Origin: Ardenticatenia bacterium
GTDB lineage: Bacteria; Chloroflexota; Anaerolineae; Ardenticatenales; Ardenticatenaceae
NCBI GenBank assembly: GCA_030949995.1
Contig: JAUZRY010000084.1
Coordinates: forward strand, 1 to 32,988
Direction: 5' to 3'
Length of the DNA stretch: 32,988 nucleotides
Position numbers and translations under genes: made by a program. The notes under the pieces are model-generated. The model was not told the DNA's origin, did no database searches, and saw only the letters and a program-made list of their open reading frames with translations. Shown in pieces: positions 1 to 8,117 of the stretch; within the stretch, counting starts at the first letter, position 1; each line of letters begins with the position of its first letter.

Positions 1-394
1 GGGGATGCTCGCGCGGACGCACGATTGCTTCTCGCCGATCCACGGGTTCGGGATCCACGATGGTGTGCCAACGGCCAAATTGCCCTCACATACCGGCAAC
101 ACGATCGCTGGGAGGTATACGTGGTGAACGACGACGGCAGCAATCTGCGTCGCCTGACGTTCACTGATCCCCCTCTCCTTCGGCCCACCGGTCGATAACG
201 TGGCCCCTGCATGGAGCCCGGATTGCCGACAGATTGCCTTCCTCTCAAACCGGGACGGGCCCTGGCGCATCTACGTGATGGACGCTGACGGCAGCAACCA
301 GCGGCCAATGTTCGGCGATCAGCTCGACTTCTTGGGACTCACCTACACGGGATACGACGACCGTGTGCTTGACTGGGTGGCCGAAGGGCCGTAA
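1..394 (+). pseudogene. C-terminal part of a TolB/WD40-like beta-propeller protein, frameshifted and cut by the window edge
   Basis: Two PD40/TolB-type blades are readable. Frame 1 from the window edge gives a blade with GQIALTY and WEVYVVNDDGSNLRRLT. After the CCCCC run at 169-173 the reading continues in frame 2 with PAWSPDCRQIAFLSNR and WRIYVMDADGSN, ending with TAA at 392-394. The blades follow the usual pattern (SPDG.QIAF, then I.V.D.DGSN..RLT), so this was one protein. The frame change equals one extra base, and the homopolymer makes a base-calling error possible; a real frameshift is equally compatible with the sequence. Such propellers are usually extracytoplasmic protein- or ligand-binding modules. 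The N-terminus and any signal peptide lie outside the window. The end overlaps the start of the next gene by about 32 nt. Confidence 0.7.
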
Positions 395-2240
395 CAGCCT
401 TCCCGGAGGACAGGACCGCTGGTGGGCCCTGGGAACGGCACTGAGCGCCCTTGTGCTCTACGTGCGCACAATGCCACCCACCATTGCCACGGTCTTCGAC
501 GACAGCTTGGAGTTCGTCCTGGTGGCCTGGCGGTGGGCCATTCCCCACCCCACGGGATATCCCCTGTACGCCCTGCTCATCGGGCTGGCCGCCCGCTTGG
601 TGCCCTTCGGCGAGGTGGCCTGGCGGGTGAGCTTGATTTCCGCGCTGGCAGGAGCTGCCACGGTCGGCTTGGTCGTCATTCTAGGGCGGCGGCTGGGCCT
701 CTCTCGGCCAGCCGCCCTCTGGGCGGCCATGACATTGGCCATGGCCGAGACCTTTTGGGCCCAAGCTCGGGTGGCCGAGGTCTACACGCTTCACCTGCTG
801 CTGGTCACGCTCCTGCTCCTCGCGCTCGCCGAGAGGCCACGGCCCAACTGGACGTTGGCGGCCCTGAGCACGGGCTTGGGACTGGCCCACCACCGCACCA
901 TACTTCTCTGGGCGCCCAGCCTTCTGCTCGAGGCGGTGTGGTCCTCCTCATCCCGCGCCGGCCTTCGAGAGTCGTGGCGTCGTCTGCTCCTCTTGGGGGC
1001 TCTTCCCCTCGTCTTCTACGCCTATTTGCCCCTGCGGGGCCACGTGGGCTCGCTGGACGGCGCGTATCAGAACACCCCTTCAGGCGTTCTTCAGTGGGTG
1101 ATGGGCAGCGCGTACAGTGTCTTCCTGACGGACAACCCCCTTGGCCAAATCCGTGGTCCGGAGTTCTACGCGGCGTTCCTACAGCGTGAGCTCAGCCCGC
1201 TGGCCACGGCGCTTGCGCTCCTGGGCACCGTGTGGATCCGCCGGCGGCCCCGTGTTGTGAGTGCGCTGGCCGTCGGCGCAGTGACGAACGCTCTCTTTGC
1301 CATAGGGTACCGGGTAGGTGACCCGGAGGTGTTCTGGCTGCCGACGGTGTTGGTCACGGCACTCTTCTCGGGATTTGGGCTCCAAGTCGTGGCCGAACGG
1401 CTGGTCCAAGATCGGTGGAGCGCGGATCGGATAGCTCTCGTGGCGCTGGCCGTTATGGTTCCACTTCACTTGCCCCGCTGGGCCGAGACCTTCCGCCAGG
1501 TGGACTTGAGCAGGGCGTGGGAAGCCGCTGCCTTTGCCCAGGATGCGCTCACCCAGCCTCTGCCAGAGCGGGCCGTGGTGATCGGCATTCTGGGGGAGAT
1601 GACCCTGTTGCGCTATTGGCAAGAAGTTCACGGCCTGCGCCCAGACGTGAAAACCGTAGCAGCGGACACAGAACTCAAGCGGCTGGCTGCTGTGGAAACG
1701 GCCTTGGGCCGTGGGCAGCCTGTGCTGTTGACCCGCCCGCTGCCCGGCGCCGAGCAGTGGGCCCTTGATGCCGTGGGGCCGCTCATTGCCGTGGACGCCA
1801 CGTGGCCGGAGGCCGCCGAGGGGGACGCAGAGCTGTACCCGGTGACAGACGGGCTCTGGGTGAGAGGTCGCGTGGCCCCGTTGAGTGGCCCAGGCCCTGC
1901 CCGCCAGCGCGTGCAGCTCCTCTGGCTTGTGGAGCGTCCACCCGAGGATGCCCTCAAAGTTAGCGTGCGATTACGCGATGAAAGGGAGACATGGTTGGCC
2001 CAAGTTGATTGCCAGCCCGTCCACGACGCTTATCCCTCAACGGCGTGGAAGCCCGGCGAACAGATTGTCGACGCTGTGGACGTGCCCGCCCTGCCGGATG
2101 GCCGCTCGCTGGAGATCGTGATCTACCGGGCCGACGATGGCTCCGCAGTGGCCTCGTTCGTCCTGCCGGCTGTGAAACCATCCCGCCCCCCCTACGATGC
2201 CGCAAGTGGCACATGTGCGCCGGCGTATCGGCTCAGGTGA
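363..2240 (+). CDS. DUF2723/GT117-type multi-spanning membrane glycosyltransferase-like protein
   Basis: About 625 residues. The N-terminal two thirds is a string of hydrophobic helices, and the last ~220 residues are largely soluble. The DUF2723 (GT117, TMEM260-like) signature is clear: FDDSLEF at about 45-51, PHPTGYPLY at 61-69, a WAQARVAEVYTLH stretch at about 132-144 and GLAHHRT near 173-179. By family knowledge these are polytopic C-type glycosyltransferases using lipid-linked sugar donors, with acidic residues in the first loop (D46, D47, E50 here). The donor and acceptor cannot be read from sequence. The GTG start at 363 overlaps the propeller gene; TTG at 369 is an alternative, and neither has a clear ribosome-binding site. 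A short hairpin lies just after the stop. Confident in the family, not in the start. Confidence 0.8.
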   Translation: MCLTGWPKGRNSLPGGQDRWWALGTALSALVLYVRTMPPTIATVFDDSLEFVLVAWRWAIPHPTGYPLYALLIGLAARLVPFGEVAWRVSLISALAGAATVGLVVILGRRLGLSRPAALWAAMTLAMAETFWAQARVAEVYTLHLLLVTLLLLALAERPRPNWTLAALSTGLGLAHHRTILLWAPSLLLEAVWSSSSRAGLRESWRRLLLLGALPLVFYAYLPLRGHVGSLDGAYQNTPSGVLQWVMGSAYSVFLTDNPLGQIRGPEFYAAFLQRELSPLATALALLGTVWIRRRPRVVSALAVGAVTNALFAIGYRVGDPEVFWLPTVLVTALFSGFGLQVVAERLVQDRWSADRIALVALAVMVPLHLPRWAETFRQVDLSRAWEAAAFAQDALTQPLPERAVVIGILGEMTLLRYWQEVHGLRPDVKTVAADTELKRLAAVETALGRGQPVLLTRPLPGAEQWALDAVGPLIAVDATWPEAAEGDAELYPVTDGLWVRGRVAPLSGPGPARQRVQLLWLVERPPEDALKVSVRLRDERETWLAQVDCQPVHDAYPSTAWKPGEQIVDAVDVPALPDGRSLEIVIYRADDGSAVASFVLPAVKPSRPPYDAASGTCAPAYRLR

Positions 2241-2243
2241 GCT

Positions 2244-2258
2244 CTCCGCCTAGCGGAG
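2244..2258. repeat. Short palindrome upstream of ssb, copy 1
   Basis: CTCCGC (2244-2249) and GCGGAG (2253-2258) form a 6-bp stem with a 3-nt loop, between the membrane protein stop and the ssb promoter. There is no T-tract. The same stem recurs at 2895-2908 on the other side of ssb. Confidence 0.45.
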
Positions 2259-2278
2259 GCGACGCTGTCGCATCCTTG

Positions 2279-2287
2279 TGCTATAAT
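2279..2287 (+). promoter_or_regulatory. Extended -10 promoter of ssb
   Basis: A perfect TATAAT at 2282-2287 is preceded by TG at 2279-2280 (TGC-TATAAT), the extended -10 arrangement. No convincing -35 hexamer lies 16-18 bp upstream, which fits an extended -10 promoter. The predicted transcription start is near 2294, about 50 nt before the ssb ATG. Confidence 0.7.
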
Positions 2288-2345
2288 GGGGGCAAAGTTA
2301 TCGGCTTGGCCCAACTCTATCAGCGAACTGAGGAGGCAAGCGACC

Positions 2346-2813
2346 ATGTACCACCGGATTATCATCATTGGCAACTTGGGCACCGATCCTGAACTGCGTT
2401 TCACGCCCCAGGGCACGCCTGTGGCCCACTTCAACGTGGCGACCAACCGGGAATGGACGAACCAGGACGGCACCAAGGGGAAGGAGACGATTTGGTGGCG
2501 CATCAGCGCGTGGGGGCGCCTGGGAGAGACGTGCAATCAGTTTCTCTCCAAAGGGCGCCAAGTTTACATCGAGGGGGAGTTGGTGCCAGACCCCCAAACA
2601 GGTGGGCCCCGCATCTGGTACGATCAGAACGGTCAACCCCGGGCCAGTTTTGAAGTGCGCGCCCGCACGGTGAAGTTTCTGGGCACGCGGGGCAGCGTAG
2701 AAGGCGAGGAGTTCACGGAACACCGGGGCGGTGCCCCGCGCCGGAGCACAACGGTGTCGCCAACGCCAAGCGAGCCCGAAGAAGAGTTTGGCCCCGACGA
2801 AATTCCTTTCTAA
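2346..2813 (+). CDS. ssb: Single-stranded DNA-binding protein
   Basis: 155 residues. An OB fold spans roughly residues 1-105, starting MYHRIIIIGNLGTDPELRFTP and including the typical W-rich strand (ETIWWRISAWGRLGE) and the VYIEGEL strand. A low-complexity linker follows, then the acidic C-terminal tip DEIPF, through which SSB recruits replication and repair partners. It binds ssDNA in the cytoplasm during replication, recombination and repair. The start at 2346 is chosen because AGGAGG at 2331-2336 sits 9 nt upstream; an in-frame ATG at 2286 overlaps the promoter and would add 20 unrelated residues. The gene appears monocistronic, with its own promoter and a terminator downstream. Confidence 0.96.
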   Translation: MYHRIIIIGNLGTDPELRFTPQGTPVAHFNVATNREWTNQDGTKGKETIWWRISAWGRLGETCNQFLSKGRQVYIEGELVPDPQTGGPRIWYDQNGQPRASFEVRARTVKFLGTRGSVEGEEFTEHRGGAPRRSTTVSPTPSEPEEEFGPDEIPF

Positions 2814-2842
2814 AACACCCTGCGGCCGAGGTGACCACAAAA

Positions 2843-2885
2843 AACCACACCCCGTGGCGTAAGCGCGCACACATGGGGTGTGGTT
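2843..2885. terminator. Bidirectional intrinsic terminator between ssb and the sigma factor gene
   Basis: AACCACACCCC (2843-2853) pairs perfectly with GGGGTGTGGTT (2875-2885), an 11-bp stem with a 21-nt loop. On the minus strand the stem is followed by a run of T (A-run at 2839-2844 on the plus strand), giving a strong terminator for the sigma gene. On the plus strand the tail is only CTTGT, so termination of ssb is probably weaker. Confidence 0.75.
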
Positions 2886-2894
2886 CTTGTAGTG

Positions 2895-2908
2895 CTCCGC
2901 AAGCGGAG
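2895..2908. repeat. Short palindrome, copy 2
   Basis: CTCCGC (2895-2900) and GCGGAG (2903-2908) form the same 6-bp stem as at 2244-2258 with a 2-nt loop, just beyond the terminator that separates ssb from the sigma gene. Confidence 0.45.
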
Positions 2909-2996
2909 GACCCCATAAGGAACACAGTATATGGACGGATGTACTACCGTTCACGTGTGTGGAGTTGCCGGCCAGTCGAGGTATACGCTGCGAAAG

Positions 2997-4193
2997 TTAG
3001 GGGTTCAAGTAATCCTTCAAGCGCCGGCTTCGGCTGGGATGACGGAGTCGGCGGAGGGCTTCTCCCTCGATCTGGCGGATGCGCTCCCTGGTGAGCCCGA
3101 ATTTCTGTCCTAGCTCTTCCAGTGTGTGAGCTCGCCCGTCAATGAGCCCAAAGCGCAGGCGCAGGATGCGGGCCTCCCGCGGATCGATGGTAGCCAGGGC
3201 GCGCTCCAGTTCTTGGCGCAGGAGCTGGTGGCTGGCTACGTCGGTGGGTGCCGGGGCATCCTCATCCTCGATGAACGCGCCGAGTTCGCTGTCCCCGTCC
3301 TCGCCCACAGGCTTCTCCAAGCTGAGCGGCCGGCGGCTGATGCGCAACATCCAGCGCACTTTTTGGAGGGAGATGCCCAATGCGTCCGCCAGCTCCTTTA
3401 AAGTGGGCTCGCGGCCCAATTTCTGCTCCAGCTCTCGGCTCACGCCGTAGAGGCGGCGAATGCGGTCACTCATGTGCACTGGCACGCGAATGGTGCGCCC
3501 TTGGTCGGCAATGGCGCGGGTAATGGCCTGACGAATCCACCAGGTGGCGTAAGTGCTGAACTTGTAGCCGCGCTTGTAGTCGAACTTGTCCACAGCGCGC
3601 ATGAGGCCCAAGTTGCCCTCTTGGATAAGGTCCAAGAAGGGTACTCCCTGACCGATGTACCTCTTGGCAATGCTGATGACCAGCCGGGAGTTGGCTTTAA
3701 TCAAGTTAGCGCGGGCCTCCTCCCCGGAGCGCACCAGGGCTTCCAGCTCAGCACGCTCTTCCTCGGAGGCGTAGTCGCCAGCGGCTACCCGCTCCCGAGC
3801 CTCACGTCCTGCTTCCATGCGGCGAGCTAGCATGACTTCTTCTTCGGCGGTTAGGAGGGGCACACTGCCCACTTCTCGCAAGTAGAGGCTGATGGTGTCA
3901 TCACTTTCTATGTCCGACAGGTCAAACCCGACAGAACTCCTCTCTTGGGCGGACGTCGGCCGGCGTCCCCTTTTGCCAGCCCGGTGTTTACGGGCGGCTT
4001 CCTCGTCGTCTTGGTAGACTACAATGCCCTCTTCGTCCAGCAGTGCGAAGATCTCGTCCAGCGTGTCCACGTTTTCTTCGGCATCCGGCACAACGTGCAA
4101 GATTTCGGCTGCCGTTACGTATCCCCGCTTGCGCGCCTGCGCGATTAACTGAGCTACGGACTGTCGACGGGATTCACCGTTTCGTGCGCTCAC
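2997..4193 (-). CDS. rpoD: Primary RNA polymerase sigma factor (sigma-70/SigA family)
   Basis: 398 residues, the usual size for a SigA-type primary sigma factor. A region 1.1-like domain lies at about 11-62 ([20 protein letters not shown]), and a basic linker follows. Region 1.2 begins near residue 99 ([22 protein letters not shown]). Region 2 at about 162-241 carries the -10 recognition and melting helix ([17 protein letters not shown]). Region 3 follows, and region 4 holds a helix-turn-helix ([20 protein letters not shown]) that reads the -35. It directs core RNA polymerase to housekeeping promoters. The GTG start at 4193 is chosen because GGAGGTGG lies just upstream and the family N-terminus begins there; the frame stays open upstream to 4475 but the extra residues look non-coding. 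The promoter is at 4596-4625 and a short upstream ORF overlaps the start. Confidence 0.95.
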   Translation of the reverse strand: MSARNGESRRQSVAQLIAQARKRGYVTAAEILHVVPDAEENVDTLDEIFALLDEEGIVVYQDDEEAARKHRAGKRGRRPTSAQERSSVGFDLSDIESDDTISLYLREVGSVPLLTAEEEVMLARRMEAGREARERVAAGDYASEEERAELEALVRSGEEARANLIKANSRLVISIAKRYIGQGVPFLDLIQEGNLGLMRAVDKFDYKRGYKFSTYATWWIRQAITRAIADQGRTIRVPVHMSDRIRRLYGVSRELEQKLGREPTLKELADALGISLQKVRWMLRISRRPLSLEKPVGEDGDSELGAFIEDEDAPAPTDVASHQLLRQELERALATIDPREARILRLRFGLIDGRAHTLEELGQKFGLTRERIRQIEGEALRRLRHPSRSRRLKDYLNP

Positions 4194-4255
4194 CCAACCA
4201 CCTCCATCATGAGCGTTTTGAGCTCCGGGGGGCCAGGGGCATAGCTGACCTTCAT
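4190..4255 (-). CDS. Possible 21-residue leader peptide overlapping the sigma factor start
   Basis: An ATG at 4255 opens a short frame ([21 protein letters not shown]) whose TGA (4192-4190) overlaps the GTG of the sigma gene (4193-4191), the arrangement typical of translational coupling. GGAG lies 6 nt upstream of the ATG; an in-frame ATG at 4267 would give 25 residues. No homology is recognised. It may be a regulatory upstream ORF or chance, since the leader is otherwise open in several frames. Confidence 0.3.
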   Translation of the reverse strand: MKVSYAPGPPELKTLMMEVVG

Positions 4256-4595
4256 GCTCGGCTCCATGGCCTTCCCCCAATCTCCTCCTCTTCCCCTCCC
4301 AAATGGTGACAGATGTGCCCACTGCCTCAAGAAGCTGTGCAACCGAATTTGCCGAAGGAACGTCCTGCCCGAACACACCGGCTGATGAGAACATCCACGT
4401 GGCGCTTGACCACATGCGGCGGGGAATCAGTCCAACGCTCTGAACATGTGCTCCTCGGACGGGGCATGTGACCATAGAGCTTTGTCAACACGCCACAGGA
4501 ACTCCATGGGTTGAAAGCAGTGGTGCACCAGATCTTCTCGATGATGCGTGGTTACCCAAGGCCAGCAGAGTGGCCTCTGTGATCACGCTTCCGTT
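4194..4595 (-). other. Long 5' leader of the sigma factor mRNA
   Basis: About 395 nt lie between the predicted transcription start near 4589 and the sigma GTG. Apart from the short peptide frame at its end I see no gene, no tRNA and no recognisable riboswitch. Leaders this long often carry regulation, but none can be assigned from the sequence alone. Confidence 0.4.
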
Positions 4596-4625
4596 AGTAT
4601 AGCATAAACCCTTTTACTTTGTCAA
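4596..4625 (-). promoter_or_regulatory. Sigma-70 promoter of the sigma factor gene
   Basis: On the minus strand TTGACA (4625-4620) is followed by an 18-bp spacer and TATACT (4601-4596), with TGC directly before the -10 (extended -10). The stretch upstream, roughly 4630-4715, is very A/T-rich with phased A and T tracts like an UP element. This is the strongest promoter-like sequence in the window. Confidence 0.8.
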
Positions 4626-4759
4626 GCTTATGTTCTGTTTATTTCAACGAAGTAGCAAAAAACATGAATAAAATAACACAAACTGGCACAAAATCACAAA
4701 AATAGTAACACACGTTGTCTCCATTCTTCGTTATCAGAAGATGGCTTTCGCTGGCGGAA

Positions 4760-6496
4760 CTATCCTCCCCCTATGCGACGCAGAACCCAATACCCACCGA
4801 AAAGGAGGGCAAATCCCCAAAGCCCCCATGCTAGCCACGGGACATAGGACACGATGAGCCATCCTGCGAACACCAGAACGGCCAGGAAGAGACTGTCGGC
4901 CAACTGACGGACCGCCAATTCCACGCCGACAAGGCGTTGGAGCAGGAGATCATCCTCAGCCAGGCGAACGGAGACTTGGGCCGTCCGCATGAACCGAAGA
5001 GTGGCTTCCACTTCCTCGGGCAAATGCCACACCCGCAGCAGCCACGCGGTGACAAGCCGGATGAGCTCCACCACGTGCGTGGAGGCACCCTCGCCAATGA
5101 GCCGGCGAGCAAAGGGCTCAATCTCCTCGACGGGGCTGAAGTCGGGGTCCAAGCTGGTGGCCAAGCCGCTGAGTATACCCAAACACCGCCCGAGGAGGAT
5201 AAAGTTCTGGGGAACTTGGAAGGGGAAGTGGTAGAGCAAAGAGCGGAATTCGGCCATGAGCAGGGCAATCTCCTCCAAGTCGATTCGTTGGAGCTCTCCG
5301 AGGGAGAGGCCATAAAAGCGCTGAAAGAGCCGCTCAAACGCCCGGGCCACTTCTTCATCGTCGGCTGAGGGCAGCAGGAAGTGAAGCTCCTTGGCCAACT
5401 CGACCAGACGGCGGAAATCGTGCTGAACGACGGCCACGAGCACAGCGCGCAGCCGTTGGCGCACGTCGGGGGGAATTTCGCCCACCATGCCGAAGTCCAC
5501 GAAGACGAGGACAAACGGGCGTCCCTCATCGGGCACAGGTGCCGTGTCGTCGGGCAGAATGAAGAGGTTACCGGGATGAGGGTCGGCGTGAAAGAAGCCA
5601 TCCTCGAAGATCTGTTTGAGGTACGTGCGGAAGAGTGTGCGCGCAACGGCCCGACGGGAGATGCCCGCAGCCTCTAGGCCGGCAAAGTCGGTGATCTTTA
5701 TGCCCTCGATGCGCTCCATGACCAACACGCGGCGGCTCGTTAGCTCGTCGAGGGGAGAGGGCACATAGACGGCTGGGTCATCGGCAAACTGCTCGATAAA
5801 CCTCCGGGCGTTGGCCGCTTCCTGGACGTAGTCCAACTCAGCTTGGAGGCTAGTGGCAAACTCGGCGTAGAGCGCGTCCAAGTCGGCGCGGCGTCGGATA
5901 AAGCCGATCAGCTTGAGCCAGCGGATGACCTGCCGTAACACGGCCAAGTCCGTCTCGATGATGGCACGAATGCCGGGCCGCTGCACCTTCACGGCCACTG
6001 GGCGGCCGTCGGGCAGTCGAGCCAAGTGCACCTGCCCCAAGGAGGCTGAAGCGTGCGGGTGCGGTTGGAATTCGGCGAAGAGGCGATCCGGAGGATGTCC
6101 CAGCTCGCGTACAAGTTGGGCTTCCACCAGAGGCCAGGGAACAGCCGGCACCTCGTCCTGCAGGCCACTGAGAGGACGAGTCACCTCCGGCGGCAACACG
6201 TCCACGCGTGCGCTCAGGAACTGGCCGAGCTTAATCATGACGCCGCCCATCTCAACGGCCAGCTCGCGAAAACGAACGGCCAGCCGCTCATGGCGTGCTG
6301 GGGCCCCGGCCCGAACCCACCCTAATCGCAACACGCGGGGGAGGAACAGGTCGTACACCCATAGGGTCAGTAACACTCGGAGGAAGAAGAAGAGAAGGCG
6401 CCAATATCTCCGGCGCAAATTGGCCGGCGGAGGCACACCAGGCAATGAGACCACCTGGGGCGGCGTGGCCGTCGTCGCAACTCTGTTTCCACCCAA
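4760..6496 (-). CDS. AarF/UbiB/ABC1-family atypical protein kinase-like protein
   Basis: About 578 residues. The family marks are present in order: the KxGQ-type motif (MIKLGQFLSARVDVLPPE), the alanine-rich nucleotide loop (ASASLGQVHLA), the VAIK-like lysine (VAVKVQRPG), HADPHPGNLF as catalytic loop, and VDFGMVGEI as DFG-like motif. The C-terminus has two hydrophobic helices, so the protein is probably membrane-anchored. In other bacteria UbiB-like proteins support isoprenoid quinone or lipid metabolism; the substrate here is unknown. I prefer the TTG at 6496 because GAGGTGAT stands just upstream at ideal spacing. A GTG at 6544 would add 16 residues but its only purine-rich site abuts the start codon. 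Transcription probably begins from a weak TATACT-like element near 6622-6627. Confidence 0.88.
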   Translation of the reverse strand: MGGNRVATTATPPQVVSLPGVPPPANLRRRYWRLLFFFLRVLLTLWVYDLFLPRVLRLGWVRAGAPARHERLAVRFRELAVEMGGVMIKLGQFLSARVDVLPPEVTRPLSGLQDEVPAVPWPLVEAQLVRELGHPPDRLFAEFQPHPHASASLGQVHLARLPDGRPVAVKVQRPGIRAIIETDLAVLRQVIRWLKLIGFIRRRADLDALYAEFATSLQAELDYVQEAANARRFIEQFADDPAVYVPSPLDELTSRRVLVMERIEGIKITDFAGLEAAGISRRAVARTLFRTYLKQIFEDGFFHADPHPGNLFILPDDTAPVPDEGRPFVLVFVDFGMVGEIPPDVRQRLRAVLVAVVQHDFRRLVELAKELHFLLPSADDEEVARAFERLFQRFYGLSLGELQRIDLEEIALLMAEFRSLLYHFPFQVPQNFILLGRCLGILSGLATSLDPDFSPVEEIEPFARRLIGEGASTHVVELIRLVTAWLLRVWHLPEEVEATLRFMRTAQVSVRLAEDDLLLQRLVGVELAVRQLADSLFLAVLVFAGWLIVSYVPWLAWGLWGFALLFGGYWVLRRIGGG

Positions 6497-6970
6497 TGAA
6501 TCACCTCGAGGTGTTGGCCATTCGCAGCTCAGAGCGATGAACACCCTCCGAGGAGACAGGGTGCTCTCATCCCCCTACGGCCTCTTACATCCCCGGAAGG
6601 AGCACCTGCTCAACAGCACCAAGTATAGCGTGAGGAGATTGGACGGGGAAGTAGAGCCTTGGTCCAAAGGGGCTTTTGTCGTCACCCCATAAGGGGATTG
6701 ACCAGACCACGAAATCTTCTATAATGTAGCATTAAGGGTCTTCCGGAATAAGGAAGGCTTCCGACTTCCCGAAGAGCTTGCAGAAAATGGGCAAAGTCAT
6801 GGAGCATACAAGACGCATAAACAGAATAAAACCACACAATCCCGCACTATTTTTAATGAACCTATAGAGAATATTACACATAACCTAATCTCTTTATTCC
6901 GCTTTAACACAACCATTTGAGCAAGCCTCTTGGGCAGGAGCCAAGCCATCTGACTTCTGACAGGAGTATT
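6497..6970. other. Divergent intergenic region between the AarF gene and the glycan block
   Basis: 474 nt without a convincing gene. It holds a weak minus-strand TATACT (6627-6622), a good plus-strand promoter at 6698-6725, and a strongly AT-rich leader (about 6780-6915) before the first glycosyltransferase. The composition drops abruptly here from GC-rich to AT-rich, marking the left border of the glycan block. Confidence 0.5.
6698..6725 (+). promoter_or_regulatory. Sigma-70 promoter upstream of the glycosyltransferase block
   Basis: TTGACC (6698-6703), a 16-bp spacer and a perfect TATAAT (6720-6725). The predicted start is near 6732, leaving a leader of about 240 nt to the GT2 gene at 6971. 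Confidence 0.65.
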
Positions 6971-8092
6971 ATGGTCCATAATTCCACTACCACAACCCAT
7001 ACCCTGAAAGTCCCTGTGAACGACCCGGAGGCAGCACTCCGCTTTTGTCGTGCCTTAGCCAACTTTTTAGAACAACCCATAAATACGCCAACAGCACTCT
7101 CCACACCAGAGATCTCCGTGGTACTCCCTGTATACAATGAGCAAGAAAACTTGTCCGTGCTTTACCGGCGGCTTAAGGCCGCACTCGACGGACACGTGAG
7201 CTCTTATGAGCTTATTTTCGTTAATGACGGAAGCACAGACGAGAGTGCATCTCTGTTGGAGGCACTAGCGTTCCAGGACAACCACGTTGTGGTTGTGGAG
7301 TTAGCGAGAAACTTTGGTCACCAAGCGGCGATCAGTGCCGGACTCGATTTCGCCCGAGGCCGGGCAACCGTCATTATGGACGCCGACTTGCAAGATCCTC
7401 CAGAAATCGTGCCCAAGCTCATTGCCAAATGGCGCGAGGGCTATGACGTGGTGTACGCCATTCGTCAACAGCGCAAGGAGCACTGGCCAAAACGGCTGGC
7501 CTATGCCCTCTTCTATCGGCTTTTGCGCTGGCTTGCTCACGTCGACATCCCTTTGGATGCAGGAGATTTCTGCATCATGGATCGCCGCGTTGTGAAACTG
7601 TTGCAGTCTATGCCCGAACGCAATCGTTTCGTGCGCGGCATCCGCAGTTGGGTGGGACTGCGCCAGATCGGGATGCCTTATGAACGAGATGCCCGCTATG
7701 CTGGTCGCTCTAAGTATACTGTTGGTCGCCTTATGGTATTAGCATTGGATGGCATCATCTCCTTCTCGTATGCACCATTAAGGGTTGCATCCCTTCTCGG
7801 GATAAGCATTTCTTTGTTATCTTTTGCTATAGCAATATTCTACTTTGTTAAAAAGCTAACAACTGGCTTAAACCCACCCGGCTTTGCCACATTAGTGGTA
7901 GCCATCTTCTTCTTAGCTGGCATTCAACTGATCACGATTGGGGTGATGGGCGAATATGTGGGTCGCATCTTTGACGAAGTGAAAAGACGCCCTATCTACG
8001 TTGTGCGCCGAATCCTTCATAGGCCACAGGAGGTGAAAAGAGCACTTTGGCCTGAAGCCACTTTCTCCTATAAACACCACCGTCACCCCTAA
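6971..8092 (+). CDS. Family 2 glycosyltransferase with C-terminal membrane helices (DPM1/GtrB-like)
   Basis: 373 residues. The GT-A core begins at about 48 (SVVLPVYNEQENL) with VNDGSTD at 84-90 and the metal-binding MDADLQDPPE at 136-145. An amphipathic SKYT/GRL segment near 247-254 precedes two transmembrane helices at about 274-294 and 305-327, then the MGEYVGRIFDEVKRRP tail. This is the layout of polyprenyl-phosphate glycosyltransferases (GtrB, ArnC, DPM1), which transfer a sugar from a nucleotide donor to undecaprenyl phosphate at the cytoplasmic face. About 45 poorly conserved residues precede the core. The start at 6971 is chosen for AGGAG 5 nt upstream. The gene begins a same-strand run with the GT4 and methyltransferase genes; the specific sugar is unknown. 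Confidence 0.9.
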   Translation: MVHNSTTTTHTLKVPVNDPEAALRFCRALANFLEQPINTPTALSTPEISVVLPVYNEQENLSVLYRRLKAALDGHVSSYELIFVNDGSTDESASLLEALAFQDNHVVVVELARNFGHQAAISAGLDFARGRATVIMDADLQDPPEIVPKLIAKWREGYDVVYAIRQQRKEHWPKRLAYALFYRLLRWLAHVDIPLDAGDFCIMDRRVVKLLQSMPERNRFVRGIRSWVGLRQIGMPYERDARYAGRSKYTVGRLMVLALDGIISFSYAPLRVASLLGISISLLSFAIAIFYFVKKLTTGLNPPGFATLVVAIFFLAGIQLITIGVMGEYVGRIFDEVKRRPIYVVRRILHRPQEVKRALWPEATFSYKHHRHP

Positions 8093-8117
8093 ACGTTTGC
8101 TCAAGGGTTCCACCACC

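Noticed and set aside
4194..4475. N-terminal extension of the sigma factor by 94 residues
   Set aside because: The frame is open, but the extension has no sigma similarity. A well-placed GGAGGTGG precedes the GTG at 4193, where region 1.1 begins.
4480..4600. Search for a tRNA or riboswitch in the sigma leader
   Set aside because: No cloverleaf, TTCGA arm or known aptamer core could be found by eye.
6655..6678. Imperfect hairpin followed by TTTT before the glycan promoter
   Set aside because: The stem has unpaired Gs and no plus-strand gene upstream that it could terminate.
5913..6692. Plus-strand open frame of 259 codons opposite the AarF gene
   Set aside because: It is rich in Arg, Ser and Thr with no fold, and the minus strand has all AarF/UbiB motifs.
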